A model generated the notes under the pieces. It was not told the origin of the DNA and ran no database searches. It worked only from the letters and a program-made list of their open reading frames with translations. Position numbers and translations under genes: made by a program. Shown here one piece after another: positions 19,454 to 28,593 of a stretch of 64,000 nucleotides of DNA. The stretch is from Sphingobacterium sp. GVS05A (GTDB taxonomy: Bacteria > Bacteroidota > Bacteroidia > Sphingobacteriales > Sphingobacteriaceae), in assembly GCF_019969845.1 (NCBI RefSeq), contig NZ_JAHXYR010000010.1:62001-126000 (forward strand), in the 5' to 3' direction. Each line of letters starts with the position of its first letter. The first letter of the stretch is position 1.

Positions 19454-20857
19454 TTATAAAATACCATTTTTGAAATTCTCTCCCATTTCTTCCTTTAAAT
19501 CAATCAAGTACCCGTTGATCACCGCATATCGTATTTCGCTTTTAGATCCGATAAAAAAGTCAGCATGATCCCCTATAATGGGCCTCACTGCACCTTGAAA
19601 ATTAGCACCCTTCATGATCTGAATCGGAAAAGTATGAACCTTTACACCCTCCATCGTATCAGAAACCATTATCGCCGCAAAGCCCTGCTTCAATAAATCA
19701 ACGATAATCGGCAAAGTTAATTCCGCCAGTGAAAATACCCTGTCCGAATACAATTTTGCGGGAATAAATTGGAGTTCTTCAACATCAAGGTCGGTATATC
19801 CATAGAAATCCCTCAGATCGCCTATATCTTCGATTACCCCCTCCACATAATAATCATCTGCTACAGTTTTTTCATTTTGCCGAATAGCCACATCCACGAG
19901 CATCTTCTTACCATTTTTTTCGATAGATAGGTTTCGGATCAGAGCATCATGAAGCTTTTCATCGTTAAAAGGAATCGCGTTGTAATCAGCAATATCGTGT
20001 ACCGAATAAGATCCCGAAGCGATTTCCTGAAAGGCTTTCAACAATGCAATGAAATTATATTTTCGAACTTCCAGTTTCTCCGGATCGCCGGCATAGGCTC
20101 CTGATTCAATTAGAATGGTACTGGCACCCCATTTTTGAAAATTGTCCCCGAAACCACGTGGGGTATGCTCATCATCATATTTTGCGACAGCATTCGGGAT
20201 AAATTCCTGTAGTATCTTGTTTATTCCCACGATTACCCGCATGGCATCCGCCCTAACCGTATTAACACTTCTCGCATAGTCGTATGCTGGGGCCAGCAAG
20301 GAAATTGTTACCGGGGTGGCGGTACCGGGGATATTGTAATAATTATTCTGATTATGGAGATTAAAAGCAAAATCTGGTTTTAGTAACATCGCTTGCGCTT
20401 TCAACAGAGCCCCTTCCACGGTAGCAACTGCACGTGCATCGCGATTCATGTCCACATCCATCGCCGTTCTCCGCTGATAACGTTCTGCGCCATCGGGATT
20501 CAACATCGGAATAAAATATAAAGTCAGTTTCTCCGCTATTTCCTTTCGAAAGGTATCAAAACCGTCCCTCTCCCCATTAAAAAAATTAAACAGGTCAAGG
20601 AGCGCCATTGTAGCTGTAGGCTCGTCACCATGCATCTGCGACCACAACAGTACCTTTATCGGTCCTTGCCCATATCTCAACCTAAAGATTGAACGATATT
20701 CTACTGATCTTCCTATCTCCTCCACCGTAAGTTGCTTATGGATTTTATTATTTTCCAATAAGGGCAAAATATCCCGATGTTTAAATCGTCTATGCTGCAA
20801 AGCCTTTTCTTCATATAAAGAAAAGGCTTTGATAAAATCGTCTTTCACTAAATTCAT
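19454..20857 (-). CDS. M14-family zinc carboxypeptidase
   Basis: This 467-residue M14 metallopeptidase binds zinc through HGDE (SQMHGDEPTA) and the later His in FNLHNQ. It has substrate Arg in DMNRDAR and the catalytic Glu in ILIESGAYAG. It has no signal peptide, so it is probably cytoplasmic. A C-terminal region of about 200 residues has no known motif. Its start lies 1 bp from the LD-carboxypeptidase stop, so both belong to the operon that begins with the dihydroorotase. With that neighbour, a role in trimming murein tripeptides or other peptides is likely. Exact specificity cannot be read from the sequence. Confidence 0.87.
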   Translation of the reverse strand: MNLVKDDFIKAFSLYEEKALQHRRFKHRDILPLLENNKIHKQLTVEEIGRSVEYRSIFRLRYGQGPIKVLLWSQMHGDEPTATMALLDLFNFFNGERDGFDTFRKEIAEKLTLYFIPMLNPDGAERYQRRTAMDVDMNRDARAVATVEGALLKAQAMLLKPDFAFNLHNQNNYYNIPGTATPVTISLLAPAYDYARSVNTVRADAMRVIVGINKILQEFIPNAVAKYDDEHTPRGFGDNFQKWGASTILIESGAYAGDPEKLEVRKYNFIALLKAFQEIASGSYSVHDIADYNAIPFNDEKLHDALIRNLSIEKNGKKMLVDVAIRQNEKTVADDYYVEGVIEDIGDLRDFYGYTDLDVEELQFIPAKLYSDRVFSLAELTLPIIVDLLKQGFAAIMVSDTMEGVKVHTFPIQIMKGANFQGAVRPIIGDHADFFIGSKSEIRYAVINGYLIDLKEEMGENFKNGIL

Positions 20858-20858
20858 G

Positions 20859-21914
20859 TTAATCTTTTAAGGCTGCCTCAAGTAAGGTAATCGTTCCTTG
20901 CGATGCATCCATTCTCACCTTTGCACCCACAGGAAGGATAAATTGCTCTGCAATATGCCCAATGACAGCACCGCTATAAGCAGGCACGTTTAAAGGCTTA
21001 ATATAATCATTGAATAGCTGATCCAACGTCACAGAGCCATAACCTCCCGACGGTTTACAATTGGTGCATTTCCCAAAAACAAAACCTTTGATCCCTGCCA
21101 ATATCCCTGCATTTTTCAACTGGCAAAACATCCGATCAACGCGTTCCATATCTTCATCGACCTCCTCAATAAAAAGTATCTTATCTTTAAACTCTGGTAG
21201 ATAAGTAGTCCCACATAAGCCAGTCAATACGGTCATATTCCCGCCCAGCAACACTCCCTCCGCAACACCTGGGGAGATTGTGGCTATCCGGTCTTTAGTC
21301 TGTACAATATTATCCCCCTTCAATTTGGGGTTTTCAAATACCGCAGGCTTATTGGCAACAAATTGTGTATTAAAGGCCTCTGCGAGCTTCTTTGTCCATG
21401 TGCTTATACCAACCGCACCATGGAAAGTAACAAGTCCAGTTTTCGCGTACAGGGCAAGAATTAAAGCCGTTATATCAGAATACCCCAACAAAATCTTAGG
21501 ATTTTGAGCAATCATCTGATAATCAAGTCGGTCTAAGAGCCGGGAAGTTCCCGAACCTCCCCTTATGCAGACTATTGCTTTGACAGCCTTATCAGCAAAC
21601 ATATCATGTATATCAGCAATACGTTCCTGATCTGTCCCCGCCAAATTACCGTAACGGCTACGGATATGTTTTCCCTCCTTCACTTTAAAACCCAATGTTT
21701 CAAAGATCTCGCGTGCGATAATGATCGATTCCTCATCGTCCAATACACCTGCTGGAGTTATCAACCCTATAGTATGCCCTGGGTATAACTTCTTTGCCAG
21801 CAAAGTAGCCGCCCCTGCAAACTCCGCTGCGATTGCTTTAGCGCGCCCAGCTCCCAATACCGGAATGGCCAATGTGCCCAAAGCAATTGATTTAATAAAA
21901 GCTCTTTTTTCCAT
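20859..21914 (-). CDS. S66-family LD-carboxypeptidase (LdcA-like), exported
   Basis: A 351-residue serine peptidase with a signal-like N-terminus (MEKRAFIKSIALGTLAIPVL, one arginine pair short of a classic Tat signal). The catalytic triad is in place: Ser in LLGYSDITAL, Glu in LFIEEVDEDMERV and His in VIGHIAEQFILPVG. The family removes the terminal D-Ala of murein tetrapeptides (LdcA), though MccF-type members cleave other amide bonds. It lies 11 bp after dihydroorotase and 1 bp before the M14 gene. With the C40-epimerase operon it completes a murein-peptide breakdown set. Confidence 0.9.
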   Translation of the reverse strand: MEKRAFIKSIALGTLAIPVLGAGRAKAIAAEFAGAATLLAKKLYPGHTIGLITPAGVLDDEESIIIAREIFETLGFKVKEGKHIRSRYGNLAGTDQERIADIHDMFADKAVKAIVCIRGGSGTSRLLDRLDYQMIAQNPKILLGYSDITALILALYAKTGLVTFHGAVGISTWTKKLAEAFNTQFVANKPAVFENPKLKGDNIVQTKDRIATISPGVAEGVLLGGNMTVLTGLCGTTYLPEFKDKILFIEEVDEDMERVDRMFCQLKNAGILAGIKGFVFGKCTNCKPSGGYGSVTLDQLFNDYIKPLNVPAYSGAVIGHIAEQFILPVGAKVRMDASQGTITLLEAALKD

Positions 21915-21925
21915 ATTATGACAAC

Positions 21926-23263
21926 TTATCTGTTGAACAACAAACGCTCACCAGCACCTTTCTCAATAATTTGTCCTTTAGAAAAGGCGACTTGACCAGA
22001 TACAATGGTATGTTCGATCGTTGAACCAAATGTATGTCCTTCAAATGGAGACCATCCGCATTTAGAAAGAATATTTGATTTTGAGACGGTATAGGGTTTA
22101 TTCAGATCTACGAGTACCAGATCCGCCCAATAGCCTTCACGGATATAGCCACGATCTTCAATCTGAAATAGTGTAGCCGTATTATGTGCTGACTTTTGAA
22201 CCAATTGTTCCAAGGTCATTTTACCAGCTTTGACCATATCCAATAATGCTTGTAAAGCATGTTGAACCAAGGGGCCACCGCTAGGAGCTGATGCATATGG
22301 CTGTGTTTTTTCCTCCATAGTATGTGGGGCATGATCTGTCGCTATCACATCAATATGTCCATCTAATACAGCTTTAAGAATATGGTCACGATCATTGGCC
22401 GTCTTAACAGCCGGATTCCACTTGATAAAATTCCCTTTTGTTAGGTAATCTTGATCAGAAAACCAAAGATGATGTATACAAGCTTCGGCAGTGATTTTCT
22501 TATCCTTTAATGGGATATCATTCCGGAATAGTTCAATCTCTCTTGCTGTTGATATATGTAAAATATGTAATCTTGTATCATGCTTTTTGGCTAAATCCAC
22601 AGCCTTGGATGATGACAAATAACAAGCCTCAGCGGATCGTATCAACGGATGCATTTCAATCTTCAATCCGTCTTCACCGTATTGCTCCTTAAATCTCGCC
22701 AGATTAGCCTTGATTGTTGCTTCGTCCTCACAGTGTGTAGCGATCAATGTAGGAGCGTTGGCAAAGATGCCTTCCAAAGCTTTTTCATTATCCACCAACA
22801 TATTTCCAGTGGATGATCCCATAAACACCTTTATACCGCAGACATCACGTGGATTGGTTTTCAATACCTCATCTAAGTTATCGTTCGCGGCCCCCATAAA
22901 GAATGAGTAATTGGCTAATGCATTCTTTCCTGCAATATCATATTTATCCTGGAGCAATTCCTGCGTCAAGGTATTGGGAACTGTATTTGGCATCTCCATA
23001 AAGGAGGTTGTCCCACCTGCTACTGCAGCACGACTTTCATGCCATATATCCGCTTTATAGGTTAACCCAGGTTCCCTAAAATGAACCTGGTCATCAATTA
23101 ATCCCGGAAACAGATGTAGTCCCTCGGCATTGATTTCCTGATCCGCAGGATGATTTATCTCCTGTGCGATCATTTCGATTCGACCATTACTGATATATAC
23201 ATCAGCAGTCTCAACTTTACCCTCGTTAACAAGTTGCGCAGATTTTATAAGAATAGATGACAT
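21926..23263 (-). CDS. pyrC: Dihydroorotase (class I)
   Basis: A 445-residue amidohydrolase of the third step of pyrimidine synthesis (carbamoyl-aspartate to dihydroorotate). Metal-binding motif DDQVHFREPG, the carboxylated-lysine segment GIKVFMGSST, histidines in ATHCEDE and LHILHIST, and the catalytic Asp in VIATDHAPHT are all visible. Length and motifs match the bacterial long form. It is the first gene of a three-gene transcript with the S66 and M14 peptidases, which is unusual company for a pyrimidine gene. The ATG is separated from the response-regulator gene by a short AT-rich gap and a terminator. Confidence 0.95.
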   Translation of the reverse strand: MSSILIKSAQLVNEGKVETADVYISNGRIEMIAQEINHPADQEINAEGLHLFPGLIDDQVHFREPGLTYKADIWHESRAAVAGGTTSFMEMPNTVPNTLTQELLQDKYDIAGKNALANYSFFMGAANDNLDEVLKTNPRDVCGIKVFMGSSTGNMLVDNEKALEGIFANAPTLIATHCEDEATIKANLARFKEQYGEDGLKIEMHPLIRSAEACYLSSSKAVDLAKKHDTRLHILHISTAREIELFRNDIPLKDKKITAEACIHHLWFSDQDYLTKGNFIKWNPAVKTANDRDHILKAVLDGHIDVIATDHAPHTMEEKTQPYASAPSGGPLVQHALQALLDMVKAGKMTLEQLVQKSAHNTATLFQIEDRGYIREGYWADLVLVDLNKPYTVSKSNILSKCGWSPFEGHTFGSTIEHTIVSGQVAFSKGQIIEKGAGERLLFNR

Positions 23264-23359
23264 GTTGATCTCTTTACTTTGGTATCTGTCAAAAGTAAAG
23301 ATTTGTTACCGTGATATCAAGTTATACGATCAAAGAGTTCACCAAATAAGAGAATAAAA

Positions 23360-23377
23360 AAGAGGCCTAAGCCTCTT
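23360..23377 (-). terminator. Terminator after the PhoB-like regulator gene
   Basis: AAGAGGC/GCCTCTT stem with a 4-nt loop, followed on the minus strand by TTTTTATT. It begins 3 bp beyond the regulator's stop. Confidence 0.85.
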
Positions 23378-23380
23378 CTA

Positions 23381-24076
23381 TTATTCTTTATCAAATTTGT
23401 AACCTACTCCTTTTACAGTAGTGACGTAATCGTCGCCTATTTTTTCGCGGAGCTTACGGATATGCACATCGATTGTCCTATTGGTGACAACCACCGAGTC
23501 TTCCCAAATACTTTTTAAAATCTGCTCTCTTGTGAAAACTTTATTTGGTTTGGAAGCCAACAAGTAAAGCAATTCAAACTCTTTCTTGGCAAGCACAATC
23601 TTTTGCTCTCCTTTGTAAACTAAGAAAGAATCTCTATCAATAACCAGATCAGCTATCTCGATTTTATCCTGTGCGTTTGAATCAGACTCCTCGGATGCAT
23701 TTCTTCTTAAGATCGCATTAATACGACTCATCAGCGCTCGGGGCTTAATTGGCTTAGCGATATAATCATCCGCTCCAACATGAAATCCGGCAATTTCTGA
23801 ATATTCTTCGCTTCTAGCTGTCAAAAACACCATAAAGGTACTTTTGAATTCAGGCATAGCACGCATGATGCGACAAGCTTCAATACCGTCCATCTTAGGC
23901 ATCATCACATCCAAGATGATCAAATCGGGGTTTACTTGCTTGGCAACTTGTATTGCCTCTTCCCCATTTTGCGCTGTAGAGACCTGATAACCTTCACGAT
24001 TTAAGTTGAATGCAATTAAATCCAAGATATCTTTTTCGTCATCAACAATTAAAATCTTTTGTTTCGAAGAACTCAT
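23381..24076 (-). CDS. OmpR/PhoB-family response regulator, no adjacent kinase
   Basis: A 231-residue two-component regulator. The receiver has DDE near the start, the phospho-acceptor in LIILDVMMPKMDG, Thr in VFLTARSEE and Lys in ADDYIAKPI. The winged-helix DNA-binding domain ends in TVKGVGYKFDKE. Receiver sequence is closest to PhoB. I start it at the ATG at 24074-24076; a longer in-frame start at 24118 would add 14 non-conserved residues. No histidine kinase gene lies next to it. Tandem 11-bp-period repeats upstream (24111-24150) suggest autoregulation. Confidence 0.9.
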   Translation of the reverse strand: MSSSKQKILIVDDEKDILDLIAFNLNREGYQVSTAQNGEEAIQVAKQVNPDLIILDVMMPKMDGIEACRIMRAMPEFKSTFMVFLTARSEEYSEIAGFHVGADDYIAKPIKPRALMSRINAILRRNASEESDSNAQDKIEIADLVIDRDSFLVYKGEQKIVLAKKEFELLYLLASKPNKVFTREQILKSIWEDSVVVTNRTIDVHIRKLREKIGDDYVTTVKGVGYKFDKE

Positions 24077-24110
24077 TTGTCTTATTTTTCTGCTAAAATA
24101 TGAACAAAAT

Positions 24111-24150
24111 GATAACAATCGATTAATCTAATGTTACCAAATTATTAAGT
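24111..24150 (-). promoter_or_regulatory. 11-bp-period direct repeats upstream of the PhoB-like regulator
   Basis: On the minus strand ACTTAAT, TGGTAAC, GATTAAT and TGTTATC begin at exact 11-bp intervals (outer edges 24150, 24139, 24128 and 24117). The last ends 35 bp before the start codon. The geometry (7-bp units, 4-bp spacers) is that of Pho-box-like sites bound by OmpR-family regulators. Similar words occur upstream of the TonB receptor. Confidence 0.5.
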
Positions 24151-24178
24151 AATATTTCAATTAACAATAACACATTGA

Positions 24179-25276
24179 TTACTTAATTGTTTTCTTCAAA
24201 AAATCGCCAAGCTCTTCACCACGCAGATTCTTTGCAATGATAATACCATTTGGGTCGAGAATATAGGAAGTGGGCAATGCCTTGACACGGTAGTCTATTA
24301 CTATCGGTGAACTCCAAGCCTTTAAATCAGATACATGTGTCCAAGTCAGCTTGTCATCTGCGATAGCACGCATCCATGAACCAGGGTTATCGTCAAATGA
24401 AACAGACAGGATATCAAAACCTTTGGTATGATAGGCATTATATAGCTTGACAAGATTCGGATTTTCCTGACGACATGGCATACACCAGGAAGCCCAAAAG
24501 TCAACCAAAGTATATTTTCCTTTAAAACTAGACAACTTCACCTCTTTGTTAGAAGGCGTAAATGACGTCAACTCCGGAGCAGGCTGACCAATAGCCATTT
24601 TCTTCAGCTTTTGGGTTTCCTCCTTAAACTGAGTCACGTATCTATTTTCCGTGAATTCGTTTTTAATTCTATCTGCGTAAGCTATAATTTCTGCCTCTGC
24701 CACTTCAGGATCCAAGGTTGAGATAGCATAAAATCCAGCCAGATCATTATGTTTAGCAGAAAAATCGACAGCCTTGCTGGTATAGCCGCGAAGTTCATTT
24801 GCAAATTTGGCCTTATATTCTGCACGAAGTTTTTCTATTTCGTCAGCAGTTGAATTTGCGGTTAATTTGGAAAAGACACCCTGTAGAGAATCTTGCACAT
24901 AATCGCGATGATTTCGTTCCTTAGCAAATGGCTGGATCGTTTTCGACAATTCAGACCCTTCAACGAGATAATCATTGACATCCTTATGCAAATCTGCTTT
25001 AAATGAAATTGTCTCGCCCGGAGAAGCAATCAGGTCATAGCGATTTTTACCGACACGTAGCGACAACAATCTCGATTGACTAGCTTGACGAACAAACTGA
25101 AATTTGTTATTATCACCAAAAAACATAGAATCTAGCTTAGTATCCCCCTCATACAAGGAGACGACTTTTATATTACCTGGGTTTTCTATATTTCCTTCGA
25201 TGCTAAACTGCTCTTTATTCTGGCAACCAAACATCAATCCAACCACGCCAACTACTAAAAAAATTGCCTTTTTCAT
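24179..25276 (-). CDS. TlpA-family thioredoxin lipoprotein with DUF4369-type N-terminal domain
   Basis: The 365-residue protein starts MKKAIFLVVGVVGLMFGC with lipobox Cys18. An N-terminal beta-rich domain (residues about 25-110, typical of Bacteroidota TlpA proteins) and a helical linker lead to a thioredoxin domain with WCMPC in VDFWASWCMPCRQENPN and cis-Pro in ALPTSYI. It would act as a periplasmic disulfide reductase anchored to a membrane. I chose the start at 25274-25276 because upstream residues disrupt the signal peptide. It is isolated between the regulator and an inverted-repeat element. Confidence 0.87.
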   Translation of the reverse strand: MKKAIFLVVGVVGLMFGCQNKEQFSIEGNIENPGNIKVVSLYEGDTKLDSMFFGDNNKFQFVRQASQSRLLSLRVGKNRYDLIASPGETISFKADLHKDVNDYLVEGSELSKTIQPFAKERNHRDYVQDSLQGVFSKLTANSTADEIEKLRAEYKAKFANELRGYTSKAVDFSAKHNDLAGFYAISTLDPEVAEAEIIAYADRIKNEFTENRYVTQFKEETQKLKKMAIGQPAPELTSFTPSNKEVKLSSFKGKYTLVDFWASWCMPCRQENPNLVKLYNAYHTKGFDILSVSFDDNPGSWMRAIADDKLTWTHVSDLKAWSSPIVIDYRVKALPTSYILDPNGIIIAKNLRGEELGDFLKKTIK

Positions 25277-25352
25277 CTGTATATAGTTTTGTGAGCGCCA
25301 TAGGTCCATATATAAATAAATGTCATTGCGCTCGGTTTCCTTTTAAATTGAA

Positions 25353-25452
25353 GAAACTATCCTATTTATGCCCCTCTGTGATTATTCATAATTTGCTCTT
25401 CAGCAGAATTAGTGAACTCGTTACACTCGGTTTAAATAAATAGGATAGTTTC
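25353..25452. repeat. 16-bp perfect inverted repeat enclosing an ACTCG-rich element
   Basis: GAAACTATCCTATTTA at 25353-25368 pairs exactly with TAAATAGGATAGTTTC at 25437-25452 across a 68-nt centre. The centre contains TGAACTCGTTACACTCGGTTT (25413-25433), which matches 19 of 21 bases to a site at 28590-28610 in the opposite orientation. It lies downstream of the alaS stop. No transposase is present; it may be a non-autonomous repeat, or a folded RNA end. Confidence 0.6.
25413..25433 (+). repeat. 21-bp ACTCG-rich repeat downstream of alaS
   Basis: TGAACTCGTTACACTCGGTTT, within the loop of the 25353-25452 inverted repeat, is the mate of 28590-28610. Confidence 0.55.
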
Positions 25453-25537
25453 ATATAGTATAATTTTAGAGGAGACGTCCACTACGTTTGAAACCTATTC
25501 AACAAGCACCCTAAGTCTCCGATCTAAATACTCAAAT

Positions 25538-28153
25538 TTAACCTAAAAATTCCTTAGCACGGTCAATTGCTGTTTTTAATCCCGCAGAGTTCTTACCTCC
25601 CGCTGTCGCAAAGAAAGGTTGCCCCCCTCCACCTCCTTGGATATCTTTTGCCAAATCACGAACAATGTTGCTGGCATTTAAACCTTTTTCTTTTGCTAAA
25701 TCATCCGAAATTACGACTGTCAAACTTGGCTTTCCATCGAATTCCGCTCCAATAACCAAAAATAAATTATTAACAGCTCCCTTCAGCGCATAAGCTAAGG
25801 TTTTAACTGCTTCTGCATTCGGCAGATCCACCAACGTCGACAAAAAGTTGATATCACCAACCTGTTCAATCTTCGCTTCCAGATCCGATTTCAAGGCTAA
25901 AGATTTTTCTGTAATGCTTTTTTCAATTTCTTTTTTCAGCGCTCCATTTTCTTCAATGATCTTACCCAAAGCTGACACAAAGTCCTTTGGACTATTCATC
26001 AGTTCTTTTAGATGCTGTACCAATTCAAAATGCTCACGAATTACCGCCGCTGAGCGAGTTCCTGTAATCGCCTCAATACGACGCACCCCTGCCGCAACAG
26101 CCGACTCAGAAACAATCTTAAAGAATCCGATTTGCCCTGTCGCTTTCACATGGGTACCACCGCATAGCTCTTTGGAGAATTTATCTTCAAAAGTAATCAC
26201 ACGAACAAAATCACCATATTTCTCACCAAACAAAGCTGTTACACCTGAATCCAAAGCTTGTTGGTAAGGTACATTCCGTTCTTCTTTCAACGGGATATTC
26301 TCACGAATTTTAGCATTCACGATATCCTCTACCTGTTTGATCTCATCCTCGCTCATCTTTGCAAAATGAGAAATATCAAAACGTAGGATATCAGCATTAA
26401 CCAATGAACCTTTTTGATTCACGTGCGTACCTAATACCTGTTTTAGTGCAGCATGCAATAAATGGGTTGCAGAGTGATTATTCTCCGTATCCAATCTTTT
26501 GGAGCTGTCAACCTCCGCGATAAAAGTTCCATTCAGATCCAATGGCAACTTATTGGTAAAATGAACGAAAATTCCATTTTCCTTTTTCGTATCCGTAATG
26601 TAGATTTTTTCGCCTGTTTCCTCTGAAATCAATTCACCGGAATCACCGACCTGGCCTCCCCCTTCAGCATAAAACGGGCTAACGGAAAGAACCAATTGAT
26701 ACTGCTCTTTATTTTTTGCAATAACTTTACGGTATTTTACGACTTCTGTTTTTGCGGTCAGGGTATCATAACCAACAAATTCAAAGCCCTCATCATCATT
26801 GACAAGAATCCAGTCTCCGGTATCAATGGCAGTTGCCGCACGGGAGCGATCTTTTTGAACCTGAAGTGCTTGTTTAAAACCGTCCATATCAACAGACAAT
26901 CCTTTCTCTCGCGCTAACAATTCTGTTAAATCGATTGGAAAGCCGTATGTATCGTATAATTCAAATGCAAAATCACCATTAATAACACGATGATCTTCCA
27001 CGTAATTTTCAAAACGCTGTACGCCAGTGGACAAGGTTCTTAAAAACGAAACTTCTTCCTCTAAGATTACTTTCTGAACAAAATCCTGTTGTTGGATCAA
27101 TTCATCAAATACACCACTGAATTGTGCCGCCAAAACTGGAACAAGCTCATTAATAAATGGTGCTTTGAATCCTAAAAATGTATAAGCATAACGTACCGCA
27201 CGACGTAAAATGCGGCGAATTACGTATCCAGCTTTGTTATTAGAGGGTAATTGTCCATCTGCTATCGCAAAACTTACCGCACGAATATGATCAGATACCA
27301 CACGCATCGCAATGTCAGTCTTGTCATCTAAACCATATTTTATCCCTGATTTCTCTGCAATAAAATCAATAGTTGGCGTAAAGACATCCGTATCATAATT
27401 TGAGGTTTTACCTTGAATACATCTGACAAGACGCTCAAAGCCCATACCTGTGTCCACATGTTTAGCTGGTAAAGATTGGAGTGATCCGTCCTTCAAGCGA
27501 TTGAATTGCATAAAGACCAAGTTCCAGATTTCAATCACCTGTGGATGGTCCGCATTAACTAAGCTTTGTCCTGCAACCTGCGCACGTTCTTCTGCACTAC
27601 GCATATCGAAATGGATTTCAGAACAAGGGCCACAAGGACCAGTCTCTCCCATTTCCCAAAAATTATCCTTTTTATTGCCAAGTAAGATACGATCCTCAGC
27701 TATCCACTGTCTCCAGAAATCAAACGCTTCCATATCCCGGTCCAAACCTTCACTTGCGTCGCCTTCAAAAATAGTCACGTATAAACGATCCTTATCAAGT
27801 TTATATACTTCGGTCAATAGCTCCCAAGCCCAAGCAATAGCTTCCTTCTTAAAATAATCCCCAAAGCTCCAGTTTCCCAACATCTCAAATAAAGTGTGGT
27901 GGTAAGTATCAATACCAACTTCCTCTAAATCGTTATGCTTACCCGAAACACGCAGACAACGTTGCGTATCTGCAACACGTGGAAATTTAATCGGCGCTTC
28001 TCCCAAGAATAAATCCTTGAACTGGTTCATCCCTGCATTAGTAAACATTAATGTAGGATCATTTTTTACAACTACTGGTGCTGAAGGTACTATCTGATGC
28101 CCCTTGCTTTTAAAAAAGTCTAAAAAGGCTTGACGAATTTCTCTACTTGTCAT
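25538..28153 (-). CDS. alaS: Alanyl-tRNA synthetase
   Basis: An 871-residue class II synthetase charging tRNA-Ala. The aminoacylation core opens with TSREIRQAFLDFFKSKGHQIVPSAPVVVKNDPTL-type sequence and FTNAGMNQFKD. The editing domain carries the zinc/water motif NNHSATHLLHAAL and ELCGGTHVKATG, and a C-Ala domain ends with GGGGGQPFFATAGG. The length is normal for the bacterial enzyme. A promoter with -7 box TAAGTTTG lies 18 nt upstream of the start. Confidence 0.98.
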   Translation of the reverse strand: MTSREIRQAFLDFFKSKGHQIVPSAPVVVKNDPTLMFTNAGMNQFKDLFLGEAPIKFPRVADTQRCLRVSGKHNDLEEVGIDTYHHTLFEMLGNWSFGDYFKKEAIAWAWELLTEVYKLDKDRLYVTIFEGDASEGLDRDMEAFDFWRQWIAEDRILLGNKKDNFWEMGETGPCGPCSEIHFDMRSAEERAQVAGQSLVNADHPQVIEIWNLVFMQFNRLKDGSLQSLPAKHVDTGMGFERLVRCIQGKTSNYDTDVFTPTIDFIAEKSGIKYGLDDKTDIAMRVVSDHIRAVSFAIADGQLPSNNKAGYVIRRILRRAVRYAYTFLGFKAPFINELVPVLAAQFSGVFDELIQQQDFVQKVILEEEVSFLRTLSTGVQRFENYVEDHRVINGDFAFELYDTYGFPIDLTELLAREKGLSVDMDGFKQALQVQKDRSRAATAIDTGDWILVNDDEGFEFVGYDTLTAKTEVVKYRKVIAKNKEQYQLVLSVSPFYAEGGGQVGDSGELISEETGEKIYITDTKKENGIFVHFTNKLPLDLNGTFIAEVDSSKRLDTENNHSATHLLHAALKQVLGTHVNQKGSLVNADILRFDISHFAKMSEDEIKQVEDIVNAKIRENIPLKEERNVPYQQALDSGVTALFGEKYGDFVRVITFEDKFSKELCGGTHVKATGQIGFFKIVSESAVAAGVRRIEAITGTRSAAVIREHFELVQHLKELMNSPKDFVSALGKIIEENGALKKEIEKSITEKSLALKSDLEAKIEQVGDINFLSTLVDLPNAEAVKTLAYALKGAVNNLFLVIGAEFDGKPSLTVVISDDLAKEKGLNASNIVRDLAKDIQGGGGGQPFFATAGGKNSAGLKTAIDRAKEFLG

Positions 28154-28174
28154 TTAATTATCTAAAAATATGTG

Positions 28175-28206
28175 CAAACTTACTCAAAATTGGTCTGTTA
28201 TGCAAT
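28175..28206 (-). promoter_or_regulatory. Putative alaS promoter
   Basis: On the minus strand ATTG, a 20-bp spacer and a perfect TAnnTTTG box (TAAGTTTG, 28182-28175) stand before alaS. The predicted leader is about 18 nt. Confidence 0.6.
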
Positions 28207-28545
28207 GTAGAATACGAGATAATAACCATGACACAATGATTTTAATAACGTTCAGTTTTCATAGTCAACTGACTTTTCAAACAAAAAAATCAGGACATAA
28301 GATTCAGGCAGATAGGATTGTCCTATTTTCAGGATGACCGTAATCACAAATATGCATTAAATGCAACATTTTAAAAGCATTAAATGTTAGCCACCTTTGT
28401 ACCATTAGGATCAGATTTAATACGCTAAACAATAAAAACATTTTGACTGATAGCCATTCACAATTGCATTTGTTTTATTACATTTGATAGGGATAGAGGG
28501 CTCTAAAAAATTAAGAAAAATAAATCTGATGGCTTCATCACAACT

Positions 28546-28593
28546 AAACAAACAAACAAACAAACAAACAAACAAACAAACAAACAAACAAAC
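28546..28593. repeat. AAAC tetranucleotide microsatellite, 12 copies
   Basis: Twelve uninterrupted AAAC units (48 bp) end 58 bp before the usp start codon at 28652. On the minus strand they read TTTG repeats. Such runs change length by replication slippage, which would alter promoter spacing or leader length. Whether transcription of usp is affected is not shown here. Confidence 0.95.

Noticed and set aside
23381..24118. Longer PhoB-like regulator starting at 24118
   Set aside because: The 14 extra residues are not part of the receiver domain, and the ATG at 24076 gives the normal family start MSSSKQKILIVDDE.
25353..25452. Rho-independent terminator of alaS
   Set aside because: The 16-bp arms are 68 nt apart and no T-run follows, so it is not a normal terminator hairpin.
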